Shown here one piece after another: positions 25,880-34,236 of a stretch of DNA of 49,931 bases (positions are counted from its first letter, which is position 1; the number at the start of each line of letters is the position of its first letter). The stretch covers positions 1 to 49,931 of the forward strand of contig CAJXYM010000010.1 in NCBI GenBank assembly GCA_913063045.1, given 5' to 3'. A program made the translations under genes and the position numbers. This stretch comes from an uncultured Flavobacteriales bacterium. GTDB lineage: Bacteria > Bacteroidota > Bacteroidia > Flavobacteriales > BACL11. The notes below the pieces were generated by a model, which saw only the letters and a list, made by a program, of their open reading frames with translations, did not search any database and was not told where the DNA came from.

Positions 25880-26170
25880 CTATTTTTTAATTACTTTTGG
25901 AACGAGTATGTAATCTGAATCTTTTTTTGGAGCATTAGATAGTGCTTCTGTTTGGCTTAGCATCTCCCCAATTTCATCCTCTCTTAATACATTTTTTTCT
26001 TCACTTAAATAGATTAAAGGCTCAATATTACTTGTGTCAATTTCAGAAAGTTTATCTACAAAGCCAATTATTTTTTTTAAATCTTCTTGCATCTTTATAG
26101 ATGATTTTTCATCAAACTCAAGTTTAGCTAATTTGGAAAGATCCTGGATCAGTTTATCGTCAATTTTCAT
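25880..26170 (-). CDS. gatC: Asp-tRNA(Asn)/Glu-tRNA(Gln) amidotransferase subunit C
   Basis: A 96-residue protein beginning with the GatC pattern: LIQDLSKLAKLEFDEKS, followed by IIGFVDKLSEIDTSNIEP, LREDEI and a late DSDYILVPKVIK tail. GatC stabilises the GatCAB complex that amidates misacylated Glu-tRNA(Gln) and Asp-tRNA(Asn). gatA and gatB are not in the window. It overlaps the 3' end of the plsC-like gene by 11 nt. Confidence 0.93.
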   Translation of the reverse strand: MKIDDKLIQDLSKLAKLEFDEKSSIKMQEDLKKIIGFVDKLSEIDTSNIEPLIYLSEEKNVLREDEIGEMLSQTEALSNAPKKDSDYILVPKVIKK

Positions 26171-26918
26171 ATTTATTTAATTCTTCAAAAATAATATTGT
26201 AAACTTGATTATTCAATTTTTTGACATCTAATTTTTCTAAAGAATCTGTATTAATAGCTTTATGAATACAAACATTAGCTATCCCCGGTCTTCCTGAAAA
26301 ATAGCTCCAAGGAAATAATTTTTTATTATCTGGCATTGTCACAGGTAATATCATGTTTTTATTTTCTTGTGCCAATTTAAATGGCCCATTTTTAAAAGTT
26401 TTTAGTTTTACGTTTGACTTTGGGATTCCTCCTTCGGGAAATATACACACATTTATACCTTTATCAAGTTTTTCTATAGAATTGGTAAATGCTGAATAAG
26501 CATCTCTTTTATTAGCTCTATTAACAAGTATTGTATTGTGTTTATAGAACCAACCAAAAATTGGAATTTTTGCATATTCTTGCTTTGCCATGAACATCAC
26601 TGGTATATTAAATGATGCAAGGATTATGGGGATGTCTAGCGATGAAACATGATTTGGGCAAATTATATATGTTTTATTTGGATCTAAATTTTCTTCTTTA
26701 TTGATTTTTATAAAAACTCCTGAAAACCAAAGAGTTAGTAGTGACCAGTATCTTGTTAGGTTACATACTTTTTTTTGACTTTTATAAATTCTAGTGTAAA
26801 AGTACATAGGTGGAATAAAAAGCAAAAAGACACCAACAAAAACAATAAAAAACCATAGTCTCCAAATAGAACTTAAAATTTTTCCAAAGGTCTGAGTATA
26901 AAAATTTGTCCATTTCAT
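26160..26918 (-). CDS. plsC: 1-acyl-sn-glycerol-3-phosphate acyltransferase (PlsC family)
   Basis: Contains the acyltransferase motifs NHVSSLD (HxxxxD catalytic pair), VNRANKRDAY and FPEGG in the expected order over 252 residues, with an N-terminal membrane anchor (~15-40). It should acylate lysophosphatidic acid to phosphatidic acid at the inner membrane; related lyso-ornithine-lipid acyltransferases cannot be excluded. The -7 box (26923-26930) is only 4 nt from the ATG, which suggests a leaderless message. gatC is co-transcribed, overlapping by 11 nt. Confidence 0.9.
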   Translation of the reverse strand: MKWTNFYTQTFGKILSSIWRLWFFIVFVGVFLLFIPPMYFYTRIYKSQKKVCNLTRYWSLLTLWFSGVFIKINKEENLDPNKTYIICPNHVSSLDIPIILASFNIPVMFMAKQEYAKIPIFGWFYKHNTILVNRANKRDAYSAFTNSIEKLDKGINVCIFPEGGIPKSNVKLKTFKNGPFKLAQENKNMILPVTMPDNKKLFPWSYFSGRPGIANVCIHKAINTDSLEKLDVKKLNNQVYNIIFEELNKYEN

Positions 26919-26922
26919 TTTG

Positions 26923-26945
26923 CAAATATAAAAATCCTATTTTTG
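26923..26945. promoter_or_regulatory. Divergent -7 boxes between plsC and trpS
   Basis: CAAATATA at 26923-26930 is TATATTTG on the minus strand, 4 nt from the plsC ATG. TATTTTTG at 26938-26945 (plus) lies 21 nt before the trpS ATG. Both fit TAnnTTTG. Confidence 0.6.
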
Positions 26946-26966
26946 CAGAGTAAAAAATATCATAAA

Positions 26967-27935
26967 ATGGCTAGAATATTAACTGGAATTCAGAGTACTG
27001 GAACTCCACATCTTGGAAATTTACTAGGCGCTATTATTCCTGCAATTAATATGTCTGAAGATGAGAATAATGAGAGTTTATTTTTTATAGCCGACTTACA
27101 TTCCTTTACTACTATTAGAGATAAAGATCTTTTAAGAAAAAATACATATGCTACTGCAGCAGCCTGGCTAGCCTTCGGTTTTGATACCAAGAAAAATATA
27201 TTTTATAGACAATCTGATGTAACACAGGTTTGTGAATTATCCTGGTACTTAAATTGTTTTACTCCTTTTCCGATGTTAGCTAACGCACATTCATTTAAAG
27301 ATAAATCTGATAGACTAGCATCTGTAAATTCAGGATTATTTACCTACCCTGTTTTAATGGCTGCTGATATTCTACTATATGATGCAGATATCGTTCCTGT
27401 TGGGAAAGATCAGGTACAGCATTTAGAGATAACTAGAGATATAGCTGGCGGTTTTAATCATACATATAAAGATTCATTTGTTATTCCCTCTACAAAAGTT
27501 GATGAGAAAGTAATGATTGTTCCAGGAATTGATGGTCAAAAAATGAGTAAATCTTATAATAACGTTATAGATATATTTTTATCTGACAAGAAGCTTAGAA
27601 AACAAATTATGAGTATCACTACTGATAGTTTAGATATTTCTGACCCAAAAGATCCTAACCAATGTACCGTATTTAAACTGTATAGTTTAATTGCTGATGA
27701 AACACAAATAAAAAATTTAAAGACGAAGTACATTTCCGGTGGATATGGATATGGTCAAGTTAAGCAAGAGCTCTTTGATTTAATATGTGCAAAATTTAAG
27801 GTTGAGCGAGAAAAATTTAACTTTTACATGAAGGACACGACTATTATTGAAAAAGAATTAATCATTGGTGCCGAAAAAGCAAGAGAAATAGCAAATAATG
27901 TTCTTACTCGAGTAAGAAAAAATATTGGTTATTAA
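26967..27935 (+). CDS. trpS: Tryptophanyl-tRNA synthetase
   Basis: Class I synthetase of 322 residues, starting MARILTGIQSTGTPHLGN (the HIGH equivalent is PHLGN) and with the KMSKS loop GQKMSKSYNN. It has the TrpRS landmarks PVLMAADILLYDAD and VPVGKDQVQHLE. A TTG at 26943 would add eight residues, but it falls inside the TATTTTTG promoter box and the family starts at the ATG, so I chose 26967. The next gene starts on the last base of the stop codon (TAATG). Confidence 0.96.
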   Translation: MARILTGIQSTGTPHLGNLLGAIIPAINMSEDENNESLFFIADLHSFTTIRDKDLLRKNTYATAAAWLAFGFDTKKNIFYRQSDVTQVCELSWYLNCFTPFPMLANAHSFKDKSDRLASVNSGLFTYPVLMAADILLYDADIVPVGKDQVQHLEITRDIAGGFNHTYKDSFVIPSTKVDEKVMIVPGIDGQKMSKSYNNVIDIFLSDKKLRKQIMSITTDSLDISDPKDPNQCTVFKLYSLIADETQIKNLKTKYISGGYGYGQVKQELFDLICAKFKVEREKFNFYMKDTTIIEKELIIGAEKAREIANNVLTRVRKNIGY

Positions 27936-28360
27936 TGAATAAGCTTCCTGCTCAAATCATTGAATTTATCTCAAGTCAGTTCGTATTTTCCTTGGCTACG
28001 TCAAAAAATAATCATCCCTACTCCGCTAATTGTTATTATGTCCCAAGCTTAAGTAACGATGAACTAATTTTTGCTTCTGACCCTAAAACTAATCATGCTA
28101 AGCAATTTATCGAAAATAAATATGTTTCAGCTACAATTTCACTTTGTACAGATGATGTTAAGAAAATTAAAGGCTTACAGATTACTGGTGAGATCACTTT
28201 AATTGAAGGGGATGATTTGGTAAATGCAAAAGAAATATATATTCAAAAATTTCCAATTGCTAAAGATATGGAACTGAATCTCTGGGGCTTAAAATATACT
28301 TTTATTAAAATGACTGATAATTCTAAAGGTTTTGGGAAGAAGCTAATTTGGCAGCAATAG
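27935..28360 (+). CDS. FMN-binding split-barrel protein, YhbP/UPF0306-like
   Basis: The 141-residue protein begins with FVFSLATSKNNHPYSANCYY and continues LIFASDPKTNHAKQF and KGLQITGEITLIEG, the pattern of pyridoxamine-phosphate-oxidase-like split barrels and most like the YhbP family. It probably binds FMN; the substrate is unknown. It is translationally coupled to trpS by a 1-nt overlap, and its stop codon touches the stop codon of the convergent amidohydrolase gene. Confidence 0.82.
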   Translation: MNKLPAQIIEFISSQFVFSLATSKNNHPYSANCYYVPSLSNDELIFASDPKTNHAKQFIENKYVSATISLCTDDVKKIKGLQITGEITLIEGDDLVNAKEIYIQKFPIAKDMELNLWGLKYTFIKMTDNSKGFGKKLIWQQ

Positions 28361-29626
28361 TTACTTTTTCTTATATTTATTAAACAATCTTTTTTGATGA
28401 TTATCTGTGCTTATTTTATTTCCCTTTATAAATATATGAGTTACATTATTTGTTCTAATATCTAAAGCATCTCCTTCAGAGATAAAAAATGTAGCTTCTT
28501 TATTTTGTTCAATAGAGCCAATTTTGTTGTCAACACCCATGATAATTGCAGGGTTAAGTGTAATGGCTTTCACGGCCTCTTCATAATCCAATCCATATGC
28601 TACTGCAGTACCAGCAGTAAAGGGAAGGTTTCTTGCCCCCATTGCCTCCATATCACCTTCATAGCTAAAACTAAAGAGAATATTTTTTTGAAGTAGTTTC
28701 TGTGCTTGAGTAAATGGAGCATCAATGGATTCATCTTCATTTTTTGGCAGTCTGTGAATCCTGTTTAGAATTAAAGGAATATTATTTTCAGTTATTTTAT
28801 CACTTACCATTAAAGCATCTTCAGCGCCAACAAGAATAATTTTTTTAATCTTATAAAGTTTGCTGATATCTATTGCATCGCGAATATCATTTGCGTAATT
28901 AGCATGAATATATAAATTTTTCTCACCACTAAATAGTCCTTTCATACTTTCCATTTTTAAATCTAAAAGATTATTTGATGTTGAATATGCTAATGCTTTT
29001 TCAAAGAGAGAATGAATCTCTTTAATTTTTTCTTGGTATTTTTTATTTCTTTTTGTTTCCCCCTGTTCTGCCCACCAGCCAGTATTATAATATGATGATG
29101 GCCAGTGTAAGTGTATTCCGTCATCTATTTTACAAATAGCATCTTCCCAATTCCAGCCATTAAGATACATTAATGATGATTGACCAGAAACTAAGCCGCC
29201 GTTGGGAGTTACTTGCGCGAGAAGAACTCCATTTGTTAATACTGTTTCTACTATTTTAGACTGAGGGTTGTAAGCAATTACAGACCTGACATTTGGGTTA
29301 ATACTTCCAGTTTCATCAAAGTCATGTGTTGCTCTTACTGCATCAATTTCTGTAATTCCTAATGTTGTATTTGGAACAATAAAGCCAGGATAAACATGTT
29401 TTCCATATATTTTATAAATAGTATCGTATGCTTGCGGGTCGATTCTTATCTCTGATAAATTCGCAACAATATCAAATTTTCCATCCACTACACTAATAAC
29501 AGAATTAGATATTTTCTCACCATTGCCTAAGTGAGCAATACCACCGATAAAAAGTGTTTTTTCTTGAGCACTCGAAATAGAACAAGATACTGTAAGTATG
29601 AGTATTATTAACTTTAATTTATTCAT
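28361..29626 (-). CDS. Exported amidohydrolase-like protein with degenerate metal site
   Basis: A 421-residue protein with a signal peptide (1-~20, ending ISSAQ), an amidohydrolase N-terminal beta sandwich and barrel, and the C-terminal blocks AVAYGLDYEEAVKAITLNPA and GSIEQNKEATFFIS that close the fold around the barrel. Where active enzymes carry the HxH metal pair after the first strand it reads YPGFIVPNTTLG, so this metal site is absent. Catalysis is doubtful; it may be a structural partner of the larger amidohydrolase encoded upstream, which it overlaps by 8 nt (ATGAATAA). The protein should be periplasmic or outer-membrane associated. Confidence 0.85.
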   Translation of the reverse strand: MNKLKLIILILTVSCSISSAQEKTLFIGGIAHLGNGEKISNSVISVVDGKFDIVANLSEIRIDPQAYDTIYKIYGKHVYPGFIVPNTTLGITEIDAVRATHDFDETGSINPNVRSVIAYNPQSKIVETVLTNGVLLAQVTPNGGLVSGQSSLMYLNGWNWEDAICKIDDGIHLHWPSSYYNTGWWAEQGETKRNKKYQEKIKEIHSLFEKALAYSTSNNLLDLKMESMKGLFSGEKNLYIHANYANDIRDAIDISKLYKIKKIILVGAEDALMVSDKITENNIPLILNRIHRLPKNEDESIDAPFTQAQKLLQKNILFSFSYEGDMEAMGARNLPFTAGTAVAYGLDYEEAVKAITLNPAIIMGVDNKIGSIEQNKEATFFISEGDALDIRTNNVTHIFIKGNKISTDNHQKRLFNKYKKK

Positions 29627-32606
29627 GATCTAAGGTGTCACAATGATATAGTTTGTCTTTTTTTTGTTTTGTAACTTTTATTTTATTTTTTTCTTTGGAC
29701 TGATTGAGCTTATTAATAATCCTTGCTCTTTCTTTTTTATCTCTGCTCTCCAAAAATTTATTTTGATTTATATCAAAATAACAACGTCCATCAATAAATG
29801 TTTTTTCAGCTTTAGCATAAATAGAAAGAGGGTTGTCTGACCAAAGAACTATATCTGCATCTTTCCCAACAGATAACGATCCTATCTTTTTATCCAAATG
29901 AAGAAGTTTTGCTGGATTTAAAGTAACCATTTTCCAAGCCTCTTCTTCACTTGTTCCTCCGTATTTTATTGCTTTTGCAGCCTCTTGATTTAATCTTCTA
30001 CCCATCTCAGCATCATCAGAGTTAATAGCTGTTATAACTTTTGCATTATTAAGAAGAGTAGCGTTGTAAGGGATTGCATCATTTACCTCAAATTTATAAG
30101 CCCACCAATCTGAAAAAGTAGATCCGCCTGCTCCATGTTTAAATAATTTATCTGCTATTTTATATCCTTCTAATATATGTGTAAATGTATTTATTTTAAA
30201 ACCCATTGAGTCTGCTACGTGCATAAGCATGTTTATTTCTGACTCTACATATGAGTGGCAAGTAATAAAACGTTTTTGATCTAAGATTTCAGCAAGTATA
30301 TTTAACTCTAAATCCTCTCTCGGTGGATTTATGGATCTTTTTTTTCTTTGACTTAGTTTATTATAAGTGTCCCACTTTTTTTTGTAGTTTTTTGCTCTAT
30401 AAAAAGCATCAAAGAAGACTTGTTCAACACCCATTCTAGTTTGTGGAAATCTAGTCGTATTATTGCTTCCCCAATTACTTTGTTTTACATTTTCTCCTAG
30501 AGCAAATTTAATAAAACCATCACTATTCTTGATTTTCATCTCTTCTGCGGATTGTCCCCATCGAAGTTTAATTATTGCGGATTGCCCCCCAATCGGATTA
30601 GCTGAACCATGTAAAAGTTGTGAGCTGGTTACTCCTCCAGCTAATTGACGATATATATTATGATCAAATGGATTAATTACATCTGCGATACTTACTTCTG
30701 CAGTTACCGCTTGGCTCGATTCATTTACTCCTGAGCTAATAGCAATATGTGAATGTTCATCAATTATCCCTGATGTAATATGTTTTCCTTCTGAGTTAAT
30801 TAATTTAACATTTGATGTGTCTGATTTAAAGACCTCATTAATTTTTAGTTCTTTACCAACTGCAATAATTTTTCCATTATAAATAGCAATATCAGATTCT
30901 TTTAGAATTCCCAATTCTTCATTTGTCCAAATTGTTGCATTTTGAAAAATAATTTTGCCTTGCTCAGGTTTTTGAATCATTCCAAAAGATTTGTTAGGAA
31001 ACCAAACCTTTGGGACAACACTATCAATTTCTAAAATAAATTCTTTTTCTTTTTTATTAATTAAGCTCGAGTCTTTTTTCATAATATAGGTATGAAAATC
31101 ACCGAGACTGTCTTGATATTTACCCTTAATATAATTGTCTGACAATTTGCCTGTTGATCTAAATTTATTAGTGTTACTTATAATAATTTTATCCTTATCA
31201 ATTTTTGTAATGAAAGCCATTGAATCGACTTGATCTATCTTAACTTTAGGCTTGCTTTTAGATCCAGAAATCTCCACAAAATAGTCTTTAAATTGATCAG
31301 AATTTAATGTATAATATCCTCTAAATTCATGTTTGATTTTCTGTTTAATAATATTTTTTTCTCCAAGTGACCAAGTCTCATATATAAATCCTTGTTCAAA
31401 AATATTACCTGAAGTTATAAGAAAGTTTGCTGATTTATTTTTTTCTAAACTTCCAATTTTTTCTTCAACGCCTAAAATTCTAGCAGGTGTTACTGTCAAA
31501 GCTTTTAATGCTTGTTCTTGAGATAATCCTTTTGTAACAGCTATTCGAAGATTGGTTAAAAACTCTTTATTATTTTTAAGATCTGATGATGTGATACAAA
31601 ACTGAATATCATTATCCGATAAAATTTTAAGATTAAAAGGTGCTGTTTCCCAATTTTTTAAGTTTTGAAGACTAATCTCTTGAGCATCCTCAGGGTTTGT
31701 AACATCATATGCTTTAGGGAAATTGACAGGAACAATTAAAGGAAATCCTACACTTTTAATTTCATCAACTATTAAAAACTCTTTACCATTTCCTTTTGCA
31801 ATAAAATCAATTTCAAATTCATCGGAAATTTTAAATAACCTTGAATAGCTTAAAACATTTTTAATATCAAAAATTTGGGGCAGGTCTTTTTGATTATTGT
31901 AGTCATTGTACGACAAATTAGTGTTGTTGTTAGTATTTTCGTGCCACTCTGCATCCAGTAAAGTCTGTCTAATAAGTGCAATACTCCCCATTAATGATGT
32001 TGGATATCTTTGTTTAGAGGTTCCTTTTTTAAACGAATAGAATGATGCGGCCTTGGGAAGTATAATATTTTCATTTTCATTTTTACTTGAGAGATTTACT
32101 AAACACCCTGAGCCTCTAAAAATACCATTTTGTGAATGAGATAGTACTGTTGTAAAGCCCATCTCAAGATATCTAATAGCATCCTTTTTATTAACCTCAA
32201 AAATTTCAGATGAATTTACTTCTGGATGAATTGCTTCATTCCAATGATACGCTCCTTTTTTATTGCTTTCGTACTGTGGATATGAACTGCTTTTAGATTT
32301 AGCAATGGTTTTTACACCATAACTGCTATACAAATCAATGAATCCGGGGTAGATATAATCTCCTTGAAGATCATGAACAATAGATCCTTCAGGAATGGAT
32401 AAATTACTATCAACATTTAATATTTTACCATCTTGAATTAATAATGTTCCTTTTTTTATTATTTGGTTATAAGAAATATAAATATTAGCGTTTATAAAAG
32501 CATGAACTGGTTTAAATGTTTCTTTCACTCCATTAATTGGAAAACTTTCTTGAGCCTGGCTAAAGCTAAAACATATGCAGAAAAATAATAATAAATATAT
32601 TCTCAT
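29619..32606 (-). CDS. Tandem-domain exported amidohydrolase
   Basis: The start at 32606 puts the signal peptide (MRIYLLLFFCICFSFSQAQ) at the very N-terminus; the ATG at 32636 would add ten non-signal residues. The ~995-residue product holds two amidohydrolase modules. The N-terminal module (~20-440) has GFIDLYSSYG in place of the HxH site and is likely inactive. The C-terminal module (~560-970) keeps GIIDEHSHIA (metal-binding HxH), TCHSYVE, FTHILEGYK and the late Asp in AINSDDAEMG, so it should be a functional metal-dependent hydrolase of unknown substrate. Lys-rich C-terminal tail. Co-transcribed with the degenerate homologue downstream. Such pairs are common in Bacteroidota but I know of no assigned function. 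Confidence 0.87.
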   Translation of the reverse strand: MRIYLLLFFCICFSFSQAQESFPINGVKETFKPVHAFINANIYISYNQIIKKGTLLIQDGKILNVDSNLSIPEGSIVHDLQGDYIYPGFIDLYSSYGVKTIAKSKSSSYPQYESNKKGAYHWNEAIHPEVNSSEIFEVNKKDAIRYLEMGFTTVLSHSQNGIFRGSGCLVNLSSKNENENIILPKAASFYSFKKGTSKQRYPTSLMGSIALIRQTLLDAEWHENTNNNTNLSYNDYNNQKDLPQIFDIKNVLSYSRLFKISDEFEIDFIAKGNGKEFLIVDEIKSVGFPLIVPVNFPKAYDVTNPEDAQEISLQNLKNWETAPFNLKILSDNDIQFCITSSDLKNNKEFLTNLRIAVTKGLSQEQALKALTVTPARILGVEEKIGSLEKNKSANFLITSGNIFEQGFIYETWSLGEKNIIKQKIKHEFRGYYTLNSDQFKDYFVEISGSKSKPKVKIDQVDSMAFITKIDKDKIIISNTNKFRSTGKLSDNYIKGKYQDSLGDFHTYIMKKDSSLINKKEKEFILEIDSVVPKVWFPNKSFGMIQKPEQGKIIFQNATIWTNEELGILKESDIAIYNGKIIAVGKELKINEVFKSDTSNVKLINSEGKHITSGIIDEHSHIAISSGVNESSQAVTAEVSIADVINPFDHNIYRQLAGGVTSSQLLHGSANPIGGQSAIIKLRWGQSAEEMKIKNSDGFIKFALGENVKQSNWGSNNTTRFPQTRMGVEQVFFDAFYRAKNYKKKWDTYNKLSQRKKRSINPPREDLELNILAEILDQKRFITCHSYVESEINMLMHVADSMGFKINTFTHILEGYKIADKLFKHGAGGSTFSDWWAYKFEVNDAIPYNATLLNNAKVITAINSDDAEMGRRLNQEAAKAIKYGGTSEEEAWKMVTLNPAKLLHLDKKIGSLSVGKDADIVLWSDNPLSIYAKAEKTFIDGRCYFDINQNKFLESRDKKERARIINKLNQSKEKNKIKVTKQKKDKLYHCDTLDHE

Positions 32607-32708
32607 GTAATAATTATAAAGTCGTAAAAATATCAATTTTTTCTGAGTTTTATTTGTTTATTTGTAGTAAGAATATATTAGATAACCAAAAAATTAATTT
32701 TTATTCAT

Positions 32709-33050
32709 ATGAAGACTTATCAAGCAAATTTATTAAACAGTATAGTTCTAATTATTATTGGACTTTGGGGGTATTTTGAAGTCGTATCTCCTACGGCACT
32801 TATTCCTGTATTTTTTGGTTTAGTTTTATTATTATGTAATGGTGGTGTTAAAAAAGAAAATAAGGTTATTGCTCACATAGTAGTGCTATTAACTCTCCTA
32901 CTTTTAGTAGCTTTGGTTGGAATGAGATTGCCAAAATCATTAGACTCTGGAGGTTTAGGTCTTATTAGAGTGATTGCTATGATATCAACTTCTACAATTG
33001 CAATGGTTACTTTTATAAAAAGCTTTATTGCAAACAGAAAAAACAAATAA
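32709..33050 (+). CDS. Small four-TM membrane protein of unknown function
   Basis: A 113-residue protein almost wholly made of four hydrophobic segments (~8-25, 30-46, 54-72, 84-106) separated by short charged loops (GVKKENK). No catalytic motif is seen. Its compact layout of four short helices resembles TMEM14-type folds, but I cannot support homology. It lies 16 nt before hflX on the same strand and may share its transcript. Confidence 0.75.
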   Translation: MKTYQANLLNSIVLIIIGLWGYFEVVSPTALIPVFFGLVLLLCNGGVKKENKVIAHIVVLLTLLLLVALVGMRLPKSLDSGGLGLIRVIAMISTSTIAMVTFIKSFIANRKNK

Positions 33051-33066
33051 TTTCTAGAAATTATCT

Positions 33067-34236
33067 ATGAAGGAGAAAGCAATATTAATTGGCTTAATTA
33101 CTCCCGATGTCACTCAAGAGCAAGTTAATGAGTATTTGGATGAGCTTGCCTTTTTGGCAGAAACAGCAGGAGCTAAGCCTATAAAAAAAATAACTCAAAG
33201 ACTTCCTCATCCCGATAAAGCTACTTTTTTAGGTAAAGGAAAGATTGAAGAAGTTCGTCTTTTTGCACAAGAGAATTGTACGGAGCTTATTATTTTTGAT
33301 GATGATCTTAGCCCATCTCAGATACGTAATATTCAAAAGATTTTTGTTGAATGTAAGATAATAGATAGAAGTAATTTAATACTAGATATTTTTGCTTCTA
33401 GAGCTCAAACTGCTCAAGCTAGAACTCAGGTAGAGTTGGCCCAGTATGAGTATTTATTACCTCGATTAACTGGAATGTGGACACACCTTGAGCGACAAAA
33501 AGGGGGTATTGGAATGCGTGGTCCTGGAGAAACCCAAATTGAATCTGATAGAAGAATAATAAAAGATAAGATCGCTTTATTAAAGAAAAAATTAGTCAAA
33601 ATAGATAAGCAAAGTCTTACAAGAAGGAAAGGTAGGGCAGATATGATTAGAGTTGCTCTTGTAGGATATACAAATGCTGGTAAGTCAACATTAATGAATA
33701 AGCTTTCTAAGTCAGATGTTTTTGCTGAAAACAAGCTTTTTGCCACATTAGATACTACAGTAAGAAAGGTTGTTATTCAGAACTTGCCTTTTTTGCTTTC
33801 TGACACTGTTGGTTTTATCCGAAAACTACCTCACCAACTTGTTGAGTCATTTAAATCTACTTTAGATGAATTGAGAGAATCAGATTTATTAATCCACGTT
33901 GTAGATATTTCAAATCCAAATTTTGAAGATCAAATTCATATTGTTAACTCTACAATATCAGAAATTGGAGTAAGTGATAAACCTTTAATCATTATTTTTA
34001 ATAAAATTGATGCATATACTTATATTAAAAAAGAGGAGGATGATCTGACAGATATAACAAAGGAAAACTTATCTCTTGATGATTTGAAAAAAACTTGGAT
34101 GGCTAATTTAGACTCAGAAACATTATTTATTTCTGCGTTAAATAAAACCAATTTTGAAGATTTACGAGATCGCCTTTATGATAGAATTAAAGAGTTACAC
34201 CTAAAGAGATATCCCTATAACAATTTCCTGTACTAA
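33067..34236 (+). CDS. hflX: Ribosome-associated GTPase HflX
   Basis: The 389-residue protein has the HflX N-terminal domain (FLGKGKIEEV, RTAQARTQVELAQ-like block), the conserved GGIGMRGPGETQIE loop and a GTPase domain with VALVGYTNAGKST (G1), LSDTVGFI (G3) and FNKID (G4). HflX splits stalled 70S ribosomes after stress and interacts with 50S subunits. Its final codons overlap those of the convergent ABC exporter gene: the tetranucleotide CTAA supplies both stop codons. Confidence 0.95.
   Translation: MKEKAILIGLITPDVTQEQVNEYLDELAFLAETAGAKPIKKITQRLPHPDKATFLGKGKIEEVRLFAQENCTELIIFDDDLSPSQIRNIQKIFVECKIIDRSNLILDIFASRAQTAQARTQVELAQYEYLLPRLTGMWTHLERQKGGIGMRGPGETQIESDRRIIKDKIALLKKKLVKIDKQSLTRRKGRADMIRVALVGYTNAGKSTLMNKLSKSDVFAENKLFATLDTTVRKVVIQNLPFLLSDTVGFIRKLPHQLVESFKSTLDELRESDLLIHVVDISNPNFEDQIHIVNSTISEIGVSDKPLIIIFNKIDAYTYIKKEEDDLTDITKENLSLDDLKKTWMANLDSETLFISALNKTNFEDLRDRLYDRIKELHLKRYPYNNFLY

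Noticed and set aside
26943-26945. TTG start for trpS
   Set aside because: It lies inside the TATTTTTG promoter box, and the family-typical start is the ATG at 26967.
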